The notes below the pieces were generated by a model. That model searched no databases, was not told where the DNA came from, and was given only the letters and a program-made list of their open reading frames with translations. Shown one piece after another: positions 36,371 through 48,605 of a stretch of DNA of 64,000 bases (position 1 is the stretch's first letter; every line of letters begins with the position of its first letter). Position numbers and translations under genes: made by a program. The stretch comes from Talpa occidentalis (Eukaryota; Chordata; Mammalia; Eulipotyphla; Talpidae): NCBI RefSeq assembly GCF_014898055.3, contig NW_023600993.1, forward strand, positions 19,682,850-19,746,849. The letters run 5' to 3'.

Positions 36371-39000
36371 TCTGCTCATTCCAAAGCATGACACATGCTG
36401 TCTGGTGAAGTCCTCAGTAATACATGTGGTTGGCAGAGCCCCACCCCTGGAATCATAGAGCAAAGTTTAGAAGAGTGGGTTTGAAGCTTAGAGATGATAG
36501 GATAATAACCTACACATAAAACCTTCCCCACGAAGGGCCAATTAGTCATGTTGTGAGAAGAAAGGAGAACAAGTTTGGAGAGCATAGAGAGCTTCTCCTG
36601 GAAGAGAAAGATTCAGAAAGGTATCTATCCCTCAGCTTAGCCACTGAGGAACTACAGAAGCGCTTAGGGGAGACTGGTTGTATGGCATTGGGGGACAGAA
36701 TACTAGTGCCAGAATTGGTGAGATGCGCTGCTGGATACCAGCATTTCCAGAGCAGAAACTAGCATCATAAAGGAGAACAGAAAGATCTCTTTTTTCCATT
36801 TTTGCTGAGGGACAGTCATGAGGAGGTAGCCCTGTGGTGGAGGACATGGCTCTCTGGCCTTCTGGACTCTTCCAGATTTCTTCGACCTCCTGCCATGCTC
36901 CTGGTAGTGATGGGAAGAGGAGGAATAGCAGCTCAAACTGTTCGTAATACAAAAAACTCTTCATAAAAATAGCTTACCCTTGCCCCAGCCTTACCAGCAG
37001 CAACACTGCAAGGAGGAAGTCTTAATTAGCATGGAGAACCCAGGAAGCAAAAAGAATTAGGGGAAGATTCTAGGAATAACCTGGTGTCTCCAGTATATTC
37101 TAGGACTCTCAGAATCTTCACAGTCCTATCCTGGTAACTTTAGTATTTTATAAAAATAAAACTTAAGTTTCCCAATGCCTGTAAGACCCAAACTGGTGAT
37201 ATAAATGCTTGAAGTGGGTCAGGTATGGTCTCTGAGAAACCTGGGAAAGTGCCATCTGCAAGCGCCAGCTTCACATGGCTCTGGATCACTGCTGCCAAGA
37301 GGAGTGTGGTTTGCTGCTGCCAGATCTTTGATCCTTCTAAAAGAAGCTGGGAAAAAAATTGGATTTTGATGAGATATCTTCCAGTTTTAAAATGTATATC
37401 AATTATTTTTCAAGCACCATGTAGTTCAATGAAAATGCATCTGTGGGCACTTGTTTGTAATCTCAGCTCTAATTATTGGAGATGTCACAGCTAAAACAGG
37501 ATCTGCTTCCTCTCGATTCCCTTTGTTTTACTCTTTTCTGTGCCTTGTGCCCTCCAAGTCTGTCTGCTCTGCCATCTTTCAGTATTTTGGTTTCTCAATC
37601 TCAGAACAGGGACTGGCCCTTTCAAGCCATATTACACAGTAATTGAAAGAGGAAATAGTCCTCATTTTACAGTGATGAAAACTCAGACAAGAAAGCACCC
37701 AGGCAAGCAACTAGAGCCATCACATTCTGTTTAAATGGATCTAGTGATAAATTCAAAAGGAGATTCGAGTTTTACAAAATATTTTTTATATTTTGTTTTT
37801 GTTTTTTATTCTTTGTTTCATAGTCTGTCTTCCCAACAGCAGCCAGTATCATGCAGATTGAAATCAGCTGTTAAGGGAAGCACTTCGTATACTCCTGAAA
37901 GCAATTATCTGAAATTGCTTATTTTGATGTGGCTTCCGTGAACACTAATCAGCAGCTGGCTCATGAAGGTTAGCTGTCAGGTCTCTCTTTTATCTGTGAA
38001 ATGTGCTCTCTAACCTTAGTTGTGCAAACCCCATTCTATCTGTGGTTTGCATCATCCCAGATTCCTTCTGCAATACCACTTGCAAACTGGATCCTAAATC
38101 TGTCTGCAGGTTATTTTGATTTTAAAGAAAAGAATAAAGGAATTTTCAGTCAACCTTCAAAGGGAAGATGACTATCAATTAACTTACCTGCTTCCCTGAC
38201 ATTAATTTGAATATTGGCAGATGTTTAAAGAGAATGAGGAATTTTAAACCAAGGAGCACAGAAGATGAGTTTACCTCAGGAAATGCTGGCAATAGAAGAT
38301 AGGAGTTTGAAATGGAATTTCTCAAATGTGTGATGAATTAAAATGTCTTGTTTTTGTTTTCTGTTTGAATGTTTCCCTATAACTAAAATCAAGCACAAAG
38401 GAGCTTTAAAAGAAATCTGAACATTTCCCCGTGGGAGGTTTTTTATTAAGGGAGCACCACTTTTACTAAGGAAAAAGGGAAAATAAAGTACAGGGGGAAG
38501 TGTAAATTTTCCAATGTACTGAAATTAAAATCCAAAGAGACTAAGTCAATCATGAAAATTATGCCCTTGTTCACATTTAGTAATGCATGACTACCTCGAT
38601 TATAAGTATCTATGAAGATTTCTCACAAATTATTTTGAGATAACAATGTTTCTAAAGATATATATTAATATTTGTTAAGTATAATAAACATTAGGCATGT
38701 CACAGAGGCAACATAAAACAAAAAAAGGGCATACGTATCCAGCTAGTTGGTATAGAAATCGTGCTATTTGGGAAAGAGAGATTCAAGATTCACCTCATTC
38801 ATCATATGCACTGAATAATAGCTAATTTCTTTAATTTGCTTTTTATTTGCAATTATCTTCAGAGGCTGTGCCAACAGGGTATATGCTGAGGCATCACAGC
38901 ATCCAGTTCGTCTGCTGATCTTTGTGAGTTCTGTGGCCAGCAGTCTAGGACCTGCACATCTGCTTGTGGAGATCTGTGCCCCATACCTGCGTGCACCAGA
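36371..39000. other. Non-coding stretch, nothing recognised
   Basis: No repeat or exon that I can name across about 2.6 kb. Overlapping frames at 36553-36964 on both strands are short and unsupported. Confidence 0.4.
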
Positions 39001-39004
39001 GTTG

Positions 39005-39300
39005 GTTATGTTTTCTTTTTAAAGATTTATTTATTTGTACAAGAACTGGGGTACAGGCCAGAGGCACTGGAGGGTGAGAGAATTCACCAGAGACAGAGTG
39101 GGGAGCAGAACTCGCAGAACGACCGAAAACACTGCTGAGGGGAGCAGCGGGTGAGACAGGAGAGGTCTGCTGCGCCACGTGAGAATCTCCCTGAGCGGCT
39201 AGGAATCAGGGAATCGGCGCTGCAGAGAATGCGGACAGCCTCACAGCACTGCCCTCAACCCGCTGCACCACCGCCACTGGGGAGGCCTGTTATGATGTTT
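39005..39300 (-). mobile_element. T+ tRNA-derived SINE, older lineage
   Basis: The body is about 39016-39287. It carries the older-lineage words on the minus strand (CAGTTCTTGTACAAA, CTCTGTCTCTGGTG). The flanks 'gttatgttttc' and 'gttatgatgttttc' look like a target-site duplication with a 2-3 bp indel. A small insertion (ccgcca) lies in the head near 39271-39276. Confidence 0.92.
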
Positions 39301-39519
39301 TCAATATTCCATGCAGTCCCCTTCATGGTCCTCAAGCCCAGGAGGCTTCAGACACAGGTCAGTGAGGAGCAGCGTGAATTTTCTTGGTAGAGATGGGGAA
39401 GTCAAAAGCCTTGAAGCTCGTTCTCCTGTCTGCTTACTTAACATAGTCTTCTTACTTTTGAATATCTGTTTCTTTTACCTGTGAAAAGAGCTCCAGAGAA
39501 AGAGTCAATAGTCAACTTT

Positions 39520-39665
39520 GGAAAGAGCTTTGGCCTGGGTGAAGTGGACAGTGCTGACTCATCTACTTACTGGCTGCCTGAAGCTCGGTGATACTCTCAG
39601 TCACTGACCCTAGAGTCACTTTTATCATTGTAAAGTGGAGTCATTGAATCACTTCTCTGAGACAT
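39520..39665 (+). repeat. MIR SINE remnant
   Basis: 'ctcatctacttactggctgc', 'actgaccctagagtcact' and 'atcattgtaaagtggag' follow the MIR core order in a diverged form. Confidence 0.55.
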
Positions 39666-39787
39666 TGAGAATTGACCAACACCACACCTGTCCCAGAGCA
39701 TGTAGTCAGAAAAAGTCACAGGTAGCCTGATAATGATTAAAATAGGCATCATCTCCTTGCTTCTATTCTGTTCTTTTCTTCTGCCTC

Positions 39788-39789
<2 letters not shown>

Positions 39790-39835
<46 letters not shown>
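39790..39835. repeat. (AT)n microsatellite
   Basis: An almost uninterrupted AT run of about 45 bp. Confidence 0.97.
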
Positions 39836-39837
<2 letters not shown>

Positions 39838-40535
39838 CTACAGAAATTGCATTATATGTCTCCTCACAGAGGGGCAGCTTTGGAAGCAGTGTGGGACAAG
39901 GGAAAGATGACTCGAAGTCCAAGTGTGTTTGGATCAGTGAGAAGCCTAGAGGGGCTACACTGGGAAGTAATGTGCAGCCCCTATCCACAGGCAGTCTCGA
40001 TTTTAAAACAATCAAGGACAAAGGGGGGCAAGTGCATAGAGTGTATGTGTGGGGGATGCATTGTGCATCATCGGGATGTAAGCTAGGGTGGAGTGACCAG
40101 GGGCTATTACCTGGGGTTTCCATTGTTCCTGCTAGTCAAAGCATATTATAATATCTGTCTGCTGTTTTGAGCAGATACTGGTTTCCCAGTGTGTTCCTCA
40201 TGCCAGGACTTTTGTCCTTGGTGAGAGGCTTCCTGCCTGACTGTATGCCTAGCTTCCCAATAAGAGCTCTGGATACCAAGACAATAGCCCAAAGAAAAAG
40301 GAGGGCTGGAGATCCCACAGTTATATATAATATATATTGGATTTCAACATGTAAGGTGATTTTTTTAATCAAAATGCCTGGACATCTTAAAGTAGTATAC
40401 TATAAAGTATCATTTATAGTACTAGAAATTCTCTACAATGTATATTACTGTCAAGTTTAGAAGAGCTCCTGTATTTACTGTTTTTTTCACTTAATTTTTG
40501 AAAGTCCTTAGTAATTTGAGAAAGTAGCATTATCT
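39836..40535. other. Non-coding stretch, nothing recognised
   Basis: Overlapping frames of 78-97 codons on both strands are unsupported. No repeat family recognised. Confidence 0.4.
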
Positions 40536-40539
40536 TTAT

Positions 40540-40920
40540 GTCTTAGCCTCTGTTGCATAACAAACCATTCCAAACTTAATTGCCCACAACACCACCTTTT
40601 TATTGCTTATGATTGTGTAAGTTGGGAATTCAGGTAGCATCAAAGAAGTTTCATCTCAGTTAACCTCAGGATGCTTAAAACACAAGTGAATAGTGTTTTT
40701 TGAATAGGGCATTGGTCTTGGGTCTCAGCTGGGAGCTTTGGGTCTCCTTACAGGATCACTCTCCCCCACCACAGCCACTCCAACAAGATAGCCTGGTTTC
40801 TAAGAGAGCAAATGCAGGGACCTGGGCTGGGACTGACACAGCACTACTTCTGCTGGTGGACAAACAAGTCAAAGGCCATATTCAAGGGGAGAAGAAATAG
40901 GTTCCACTTTTTGGTGCAAA
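40540..40920. repeat. Old LTR-like repeat, family not assigned
   Basis: It starts 'ctctgttgcataacaaacca' and 'cttaattgcccacaacacc', and later has 'ttcaaggggagaagaaatag'. This is the same class of common mammalian repeat as the pieces at 32.2 and 32.7 kb. Family name not certain. Confidence 0.45.
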
Positions 40921-42630
40921 GAATGGAGAGTTTTTCCAGTGATGGGTGAAATTATCAGCAGTCATCTCTTTAAATAATCCTTTATTTTACACAGGAGTGA
41001 AATGTTAGAAAAAGTTAGAATGTTAAAGAAGTTAAAATGTTGATGTGTCACATCATCATATGCCCAGCTGCAATGAATATTCAGTCCCAAGTTCAATGGT
41101 GATAGAGATGATGGTAAGAATAATTTTAAGAGGATATAGTCAAACATGAGAATGGACAAAACCCTGAATTGCCCTGTTCAGTAGAGGCTGACATACTCAG
41201 AAAGACCTCCCTTATTTCACTGGCCAGTCGTATTGAAGTGGACAGTGACAGTGCTGCCCATCAACTGGTTCACAGTATTTACAAGATAACAACCTATAGA
41301 ATTTGGAATAGTAGGTCATGAGTCCTGGATTCTAATCAGCACAGCAACATGGGCAAACCCCACCACTGCCAATGTTATTCTAGGGAAGAATTCCATTTAA
41401 ATAATGAATATTTAGGCTCCAGGCATGGATAGTAGTGTTTTATTCATTTATTTTCAGAATAGTAAGTGGTTCCCAAGTTATAACTATTCTATGTATTGAA
41501 AAGAAAATAACCTTAAAAATATGCTGAGACACAGAATAATGTCAGCTCCCAGAATGATTATTTGGTCACCAGGAAGGCACTACTCTAATTGCTCCTGTTA
41601 TTTTATTTCAAACAAACCAATTATTCCCAGAAGAAAAAAAAAAGCAAATGACCAGAAGAATATGAAAGTGGGGTCCTTCACTTGATGTCCAGGAAATTCG
41701 AAAAAGGGGTGGACAATACAGATCTTTTCCCAGGAGATTTTGGGCAAGCACCACCATAACTGAGAAGTCATTCTGAATGCTGGCTTCGCTGGCTGGTCAG
41801 TCACAGGTGCATTAACTAATTGAGCACCCCCAGATGCCACTGAGGAAGCAGGCTCATGACACCATGGCCTTGGTCTTTTCAAAGTGACAGCCATCACCCA
41901 TATTAGTTTGGAAGTAATAGAATGACCCAGTTTCTTCTAGAAAATTATAACTCATCTCAAATTATTCCTGATTAAGCAGTCAGGAAAGAGCAGGCCCTTA
42001 CAACGAAAAGCCTGTTCAGTTCTGTTCTGTGTGGACAAGGTGTTGTTGCTTCCTTTGATTTCCAAACTCTCGGTACCAAGGTAGGATACACAGATGTGTT
42101 TCTTGTGACTGGACATGACTAAGGATGAGTGGATGGTGAGAGACCCTCTCTCACCAAGCCTGGGCTGCTGCTGTATCTCTGCCAAAGTAACTGGTATAAG
42201 GGAAGTCAAGCTCGTAAAGTGAATTTCAGGACATCATCCAATTAGCAAGAAAGCCCAGCTGACTACTACTACCCAGAGTGTGTTGGAAGGCGATCTTGTG
42301 CTTTTGCCCTGATCCTGCCATCAGAACTAGACACTGCCTTCTTGCATAGAAAAAACATATTCTCTATTTCCTCTGAACATTGACATCAACTAAAAGAAAA
42401 CTTTTACTTCCTTTGCTCTCTCTACCCACAGACTACATCTGTACTTCAAATGTACGGAGATTTTTTCCATACCAAGCAGTGCTCCTATTCTCTAGAGACA
42501 CCACCTTGTCGAGCTCTATACAGTTCTTGCACTATTTTGTTTCAGACTTCACAGGTGTATGTTTTGGTCCAACATGTCTGTCCTCCCCCACAGACTCAGA
42601 AACCAATCCCAGTAGCAAGTCCTCAGGTTA
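40921..42630. other. Non-coding stretch, nothing recognised
   Basis: No repeat or exon that I can support. Frames of 99 and 85 codons on the minus strand (41598-41897, 41952-42209) have no family resemblance. Confidence 0.4.
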
Positions 42631-42634
42631 CCCT

Positions 42635-43200
42635 GACTTCTGCCACAAATTGGGGGTGCTCACAATCTCTTTCTTAGTTTCAATAATTTGTTAGAATGGG
42701 TCACAGAACTCAAGAAAACAGTTTACTTCCTAAATTACTAGTTTATTATAAAATAGGAGTAGCTGAGATGAAAAGGATGCCCTTGGCAAGGTATTTGGGA
42801 AAGGGTAGCGCTCCTGTGCTCTTCCAGAATCTCCAATTCTTTGCCAACCAGAAAGCACCCTGAACCCGTTAAACTTGTGCTTTTTGTTTTTGTTTTCTGT
42901 TTTTTAAATGGAGGCTTCTTTAGGTTGACCTCAATTTCCAGCCCCTCTCCTAGTGACTGGGGATTAGAGAAGGGGCGAAGGGGCGGGGTGGGAAAAGGCG
43001 CTTCATGTTCTAATCCAATAATGAGGTGGCTGGTTCCCCTAGTAACCAGCCCCTACCATAATAATTCCCTAAAAATTCCCCAGTACAGTTCTGTAGCAGT
43101 CTCTACAGTGTTTCAGGAGGGCTTAAGGGTGCAATTTGGGAGTTTAACAGAATCCTTCTAAGAACCCAGGAGTACAAAGTAGCAATAACTGTCAGAAAAC
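42635..43200. repeat. Endogenous retrovirus LTR remnant
   Basis: Words in order: 'ataatttgttagaatgggtc', 'cacagaactcaagaaaacag', 'tagtttattataaaatagg', 'cctcaatttccagcccctct', 'ggctggttcccctagtaacc' and 'cagcccctacc'. This matches a known type of solitary mammalian ERV LTR, whose exact name I cannot fix. No gag, pol or env sequence accompanies it. The upstream part from 42350 may belong to it too. Confidence 0.6.
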
Positions 43201-43373
43201 AACCCTAGAGAGCACGTGGGCAAGTGTGGGTGCTGTTCTCTAGTCCTGGACATTGGGCACCATTTTTTGTGCCACAGTTAGTCTTTGCATAAAACCCCCA
43301 AGTTTTTGCTAATTGCAAATGAATTACTTGCAGTTTATTCTCAAATCCCCAAAAATCCATTTTAAAACAAACT

Positions 43374-43391
43374 CAAAAAAAAAAAAAAAAA
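43374..43391. repeat. Poly-A run
   Basis: An uninterrupted A-run of about 16 bp with no recognisable retro-insert attached. Confidence 0.9.
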
Positions 43392-43524
43392 GGAGAGTGG
43401 GCCTTACACCATAATACATTTTTTTTTAATTCAGATAAATAAAATTTCATAAGAGGATAGAAGACATTATGAAACTACAAGCCATTGTTTTATTCTTGGA
43501 GAAGAGAGATTTCGCGCAATAACA

Positions 43525-43695
43525 ATACTTACAAAAAGTAATATTTATTCAGCACTTAACATGTGAGAGACACTGTGCTGTGTTTTTGGCATCTTGTCAT
43601 GTATTCCTTTGTGCAATCCAGTGAGATAGCTACTAACCCTATTTTACAAATGAAGAAACTAAGGATTAGCAGTGGGGCCAAATATTTGGATTCCA
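43525..43695 (+). repeat. MIR SINE remnant
   Basis: 'tattcagcacttaacatgtg', 'agagacactgtgctgtg', 'cagtgagatagctactaacc' and 'ctattttacaaatgaagaaa' are a clear MIR sequence in plus orientation. Confidence 0.85.
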
Positions 43696-43855
43696 AGAGT
43701 CATTCTCCTGTTAGCAATTGAATTATGCTCCCATTTACAATGTGTATATCTCTCTTGGTTTCAGAAGTGGTACTTCATATGTCGTTCTATGTCTCTATCA
43801 ATGACTCTCAGATATAAGTCTTGTAGGGTAGAAATATGAGTTACTTGCCCTCAAA

Positions 43856-43914
43856 ACAGGACAAGCTTCCAAGCTTGTCCTGTATAACAGGACAAACTTG
43901 GATGCTTGTCCTGT
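43856..43914. repeat. Two adjacent hairpins of one unit
   Basis: The first has perfect 13-bp arms, acaggacaagctt at 43856-43868 and its complement at 43871-43883, with a 2-nt centre. Three bases on, a second has 9-bp arms, acaggacaa at 43887-43895 and ttgtcctgt at 43906-43914. The shared arm sequence suggests duplication of one palindrome followed by decay. Confidence 0.9.
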
Positions 43915-43934
43915 ATTACATGTCCATCCACAGT

Positions 43935-44080
43935 AGGGCTTTGCAAATCTTCATGGATATATAAATCACTTAGGTATTTTGTTTAAAATATGCATTCTGA
44001 TTCAGCAGAGTGAGCATGGCCTGAGAATCTGCATTTATAATAAGATTCCAAATGACTGGTTTGTGAACCACATTTTAAGT
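43935..44080 (+). repeat. MER5A-like hAT transposon remnant
   Basis: 'gtagggctttgcaaatcttc', 'ttctgattcagcagagtgag', 'ggcctgagaatctgcattta' and 'ggtttgtgaaccacatttta' follow MER5A order. The ends are diverged. Confidence 0.8.
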
Positions 44081-44399
44081 GGCAAGGAACAAAGGCTTAT
44101 AAGAGTCAAATGTACAATGTTGAATGAACTCTGAGTGTCATGGAGGGCAACCCCACTGTAGTTGTTGGGTGATCCCTGGGTATTACAACCATAAACCTTA
44201 TCAAGACATGGGAGTTGGGACTGAAAGAACAGCATTCTCTGAGGGTACCTATTCCCAGCCAAGGAAGGAGGTGATTTTACTCCCCGCTCCTCCGGTGGCA
44301 GCTATGGGTTTGAATTACTGTGCTGCAATTCCCACATTAGAATGTTTGCATCAATACTCGGCCCCAGGGTTATTTATGTTCTCTTGGGCTGGTGATTAA

Positions 44400-44960
44400 G
44401 TGCTATTGTAAGATTAAGAGTTCACAGCTGCTTGGCTGGTATTGGTAAATAAAAGATTATTATTTTTAGCTTTTCCTAGAGGCCAAATAGAGACCCAGGT
44501 ACTTTACATTAATGTGACAGGAAACACAGTTCTGCTCAGGGAAGACTCAGCCAGGAGCCACTGCGGGCTTGCCTCACTTTGTATAGTGTTGGTCTTTATA
44601 TGTTTTCTTTGAGTTTGTGTAATGTAAATATAGTTTTCCCAGTGACTTGTGATTTCAGATTCGTCTTATTTTATGTTGCTGTATAATGGGCAATAAACCT
44701 TAGTTTATTTTTTCTCTTTATGTGTAATAACGTGTGTAACTTTGGGCAAACTTGTTACCTTCTCTAAGAAAGATTCAAAAGGATTAGCAGCACATTATTG
44801 CTATGGGACATACAACCACACACAGTACACAAAGCTCTAGGAAAGTTTCCTTGCCAGCCAGCAGGGTTCTATCTAACTTTATGAATCAGTGCTATGCTGA
44901 TGCTAGAGTAATGCCTTGTAAACATGAACATATGTAACTCACTGGGGTTGGGGGGATAGG
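44400..44960. other. Non-coding stretch, nothing recognised
   Basis: No exon or repeat family that I can support. Confidence 0.4.
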
Positions 44961-44964
44961 TCTT

Positions 44965-45060
44965 GTTAGAACCTGATTTAGCCAGTCTGTGTCAAGGCCC
45001 AAGATTCTGCATCACTCCCAGGTGATGACCATGCTGTTACGACAAGGACCAAAGCTCTAC
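44965..45060 (+). repeat. MER5-type hAT remnant
   Basis: 'gcccaagattctgcatcact' and 'cccaggtgatgaccatgctg' match the 3' half of MER5A in the same orientation as the copy 1 kb upstream. Confidence 0.6.
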
Positions 45061-45214
45061 TACATCATTTTGATGCTCCTGCTTCCATTAAGAAATCTTT
45101 ATATAAATAGGGGAAGATATACTTAGGAGAGCTGTTTAAAGAAACTCAAGTTTAAAGAAACTGAAATGAATTTTTGAAGATCATAAATTTTTAAAAATCT
45201 AAGCAAGCATTTAA

Positions 45215-45542
45215 AAAAATTATCAAGGGCCTCTCCGGTGGCTCAGCGGTTGAGCGCTGGGTTGTGAAGCTGCCTGCAGCCTCTGGAGAGCCGGTTCAAT
45301 CCCCGGCTGCTCCCCGGCCACTAGAGGAGGGTCCCGCATGGCGCGCAGACCTCTCCTGCCGCCCGCTGCTCCCCTCAGCAGTGTACTTCGGTCCTTCTGC
45401 CTGCTCTGCTCCCTGCTCTAGCTCTGGTGAATTCCCTCACCCTCCTGTGCTTCTGACTGTACCCAGTGCTTGTATAAATAAATAAATAAATCTTTTTTTT
45501 TAAAGGAGAGTAAAAAATAAATAAAAATTTAAAAATTATCAA
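45215..45542 (+). mobile_element. T+ tRNA-derived SINE, young lineage, with TSD
   Basis: The body is 45227-45530, with a perfect 12-bp duplication, aaaaattatcaa, at 45215-45226 and 45531-45542. The head is well preserved: A box tggctcagcgg near 45239 and B box ggttcaatccc near 45292. It has the same GC-rich body duplication as the copies at 33 and 35.7 kb but a different tail. After (AAAT)n and a T-run come 'aaaggagag' and more A/T. Confidence 0.95.
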
Positions 45543-45589
45543 TTTCATCACTACATAACTTATTAGTATGGCTAAAAATTAATAAAAAA

Positions 45590-46215
45590 CAACAAATGAA
45601 CTGACTACTCCAATAGCTATGAAGGATGGGAAGGAACAGGAACTCTCATTCATTGCTGGGGCACCACCACTTTGGAAGATTATTTGGCAGCGTCTAACAA
45701 TGCTCAACATAGTCTTTTGTATGAGCCTGCAATCACAATTCTCAGCATATGATGATTTGAAAACTTACATACATACACAGTCTGCATGTAATGTTCATAG
45801 TAGTTTTATTTCTAATCACCCAAAATCAGAAGGAACCCACATGTTCTTCAATAGATGAATCTGTAAACAAATGATGATCTAGCCTTGTAACAGAAGCCTA
45901 TTCAATGATTAAAAGAAAGCATCTATCAAAGCCTGTCAAAGACACAGATGATGTTAAATATATATTGCTAAGTTAAAGAAACCATCTTAAAAAGTTACCA
46001 TACTTTATGCTTTCAATTATGTGAAACTATAGAATAGGCAAAACTGTAAGCCATGTAAACAGGTCAGTGATTGCCAGGGAACAGGTTGAATAGGTGAAGC
46101 ACAGAGAGTGATTTTTAGGGAAATAAAACTATTTTTATTATATTATGGTTGTAGATACATAATACTATGCATTTGTTAATATACATAGGACTTTATGGCA
46201 CAAAGAGTGAACAAC
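45590..46215 (+). mobile_element. Old L1 ORF2 end / 3' UTR remnant
   Basis: Diverged words of an old L1: 'aggaactctcattcattgct', 'tttggaagattatttggcag', 'acccaaaatcagaaggaacc' and 'cagtgattgccagggaacag'. Frames are broken. The 79-codon frame at 45619-45858 is L1-derived. Confidence 0.75.
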
Positions 46216-46319
46216 AATGTATGGAATTTGAATAATTTAAGAGGTTGAGGGATCTGAGTATGGAATGCAGAATTTTTATAAGAAAGTCTGCATGAAGCAA
46301 ACTCATTAAAAAGGATGGG

Positions 46320-47520
46320 GGATGGCAAGGGTATTATATCACTGCTCATCTGTTAGCCACTCACTCTACAAGTTGGCTAAGGTAATGGTACTAAACTCCC
46401 TACTCAAGCCCCTGGGACAAAAGGTGTAGATTTGGCAAAAGGATTAATTTGGGGGAAAAGGAGCAGAATAATTGGGTGTGTGGGGAATAATTACATGACA
46501 GTATCCATTTCATTAGATCCGTGCTGGTAGATGTGAAGTCATCAGTCTTGGGCAGGTGTTCTCACAAAAGCACAGACTTATAAAATATTATGGCTGATCT
46601 TTTATAAGAAAGAGTAAATGATTTTATGAAACTAATATGTGTGATTGTCCCCCAGTTTCCTATAACTCCTCTCTGCTTCTGTCTGGAAATGCTAATGCTC
46701 GTATGAGAAATTTCAACCAAACAAATGAACTCTTTGAGGGGACCATCCCTCTTCTTTATTGTGGTGTGCTGAGGTGCCCTTTGTGGCCTAGCTCAAAGAA
46801 GGAAGTAGCAAATCAGATACTTTCCCACCTTTGAGACAGTCTTAGTTTTTTAAACTCCTCTTGAATCTCAAGTTAATTTATAGGCTTTGATGGGTCGCAA
46901 CTTGAAATGAAGCTTAGGTAGGTGGGGTAAACAGTCTCACTGGTCCAATTTCCTTCCATTACACACAGGTTACATCCTTCCTCTTTGGAAAGTGTGTTGA
47001 TGATGTTTTGTTGCTAATGATTCTGTCCTGCTGGGAGTCTCTGAGGACAATGGTTTTTAAAGGGGGTATAATTGTTTGACTATGCTAATGCTCCTTGATA
47101 ATCCTTGTTGTGCACAGCAGTATCTAAAACCCTACCGCCCCTAGAGAATTCAACTGAAGCTGTCCTGTGCCATCTGGTACATAATTTTAAGAGGAAAAAA
47201 TGAATAAAACCTCTAGTATGAAGTTGCAATGCAATTATAGTTTAACCTAAGGAAGAAATAGGAGAGATAATTAAATAATAATAAATAATAAAAAAAATAT
47301 TTAACAATTGTCTTCATATCCAAAACTCTGATTGTGAAAAGGATGTGTGGCTTTAGAAAATTAATAGATGTGAATTAGTAGATCTCAGTGAACTCACAAT
47401 CTGGTGGGAAATACAGATGCATAAAGTCAAACTGTAGCCCAATGAGAAAAGCCGCTCAGTTGTGTTTAGATGAAAGGGAAGTGGGAGAAAGCTAATAAAG
47501 AAGGACTGATTCTTAAAGGG
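46320..47520. other. Non-coding stretch, nothing recognised
   Basis: No repeat family or exon that I can support. Confidence 0.4.
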
Positions 47521-47833
47521 TAAAAGATAGGGCAGGGCCTCCCCAGTGGCACAGTGTGTTGAGCGCTGCGCTGTGAAGCTGTCCGCAGCCTCTGCAGCGC
47601 CAGTTCAATCCCAGCCAGCCAGTGAGGGTCCCACATGGCGCAGCAGACCTCTCCTGCTGCTCCCCTCAGTGGTGTATTTCTGTCGTCTGCCTGTTCAGCT
47701 CCCCACTCTGTCTTTGGTGAATCCTCTCACTCTCCCATGCCTCTGGCCTCTACCCCAGCTCTTGTATAAAAAATAAATAAATCTTTAAAAATATATAAAC
47801 AAACAAACAATAAATAAATAAAAGATAAGGCAG
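47521..47833 (+). mobile_element. T+ tRNA-derived SINE, older lineage, with TSD
   Basis: The body is 47536-47818. A 15-bp duplication with one mismatch, taaaagatagggcag, lies at 47521-47535 and about 47819-47833. It carries the older-lineage body (gcagcagacctctcc, GCTCTTGTATAAA). The tail is expanded with (AAAC)n and (AAAT)n. About 12 bp of the usual 'gcccgctgctccc' stretch is missing near 47655. Confidence 0.94.
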
Positions 47834-47994
47834 AGGAAGGATCACAAAGGAGATAACACTAAATTTTGTCATGAAAGATGATTAGAATTTTCCCCAAAGA
47901 CAAGGGAAGGTTATCTGAGCAGATGGAAGAGCAAAGTCAAAAGATGTGGCGATGAAAACATGCTCCTATGCTGGGGGGAGGTTGGCTAACACCT

Positions 47995-48180
47995 TGCTAC
48001 TTGAAGTGTGGTCCAGGGGCCAGCAACATCAGCATCAACATCTGAGAGCTCATTAGAAATGCTAGTTGTCTGAACTCCTACTGCCTGAATGAGAATCTGG
48101 ATGTGGGCCCTGCAATCTGGATTTGATCCAATTCTGAGAGATTCTAACAGTTTTGAGATGCAGTAGACTAGAACACTAAC
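47995..48180 (-). repeat. MER5A-like hAT transposon remnant
   Basis: 'gaagtgtggtccaggggcca' and 'gcaacatcagcatcaacatc', then 'agctcattagaaatgctag' and 'gagaatctgg', are the reverse of the order in the 43.9-kb copy. Confidence 0.8.
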
Positions 48181-48387
48181 TGATCAAGGAGCCCGACAAA
48201 AAGAAACGGGTGTAGGGTAGATGGTAAGTTGGGCAAGGTCTTGGTGAAACATAGTCCTTAATTAAGCATTGTTAAAAGTGTCAATAACACACTTATGACT
48301 ATTTCTCAATTTATTAAGATGTTTTCTCTTGATATCTCACTATAAGAAATTAATTATTTTTTCTTTTTCTTTAATGACATGCTAAAG

Positions 48388-48605
48388 CAGAAGTTGGCAA
48401 ACATTTTCTGTAAAGGATCAGATATCTTATGCAATGTGTGCCACTTGGCCTCAGTCACAACTATTGAATTCTCTGTGCAGCACAACAGCAACACCGAGAC
48501 CATACCTAAATAAGGAACGTGGTTGAGTTTCAATGAAACTTGGTTTTATCAAAATAGGCAGTGGGCCAGGTTCAGTTCATGGACTGTGGATTGTCAACCC
48601 CGTCT
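48388..48605 (-). repeat. hAT-type non-autonomous transposon remnant
   Basis: The ends 'cagaagttggcaaac' (from about 48389) and 'gattgtcaacccc' (to about 48602) are imperfect inverted repeats. The interior ('tctgtaaaggatcagatatc', 'gggccaggttcagttcatgg') fits the common 'GTTGGCAAAC' hAT family. No flanking duplication was found. Confidence 0.65.

Noticed and set aside
45227..45310. tRNA gene suggested by A and B boxes
   Set aside because: The boxes belong to the head of a dispersed SINE. There is no cloverleaf with a proper anticodon arm and acceptor stem.
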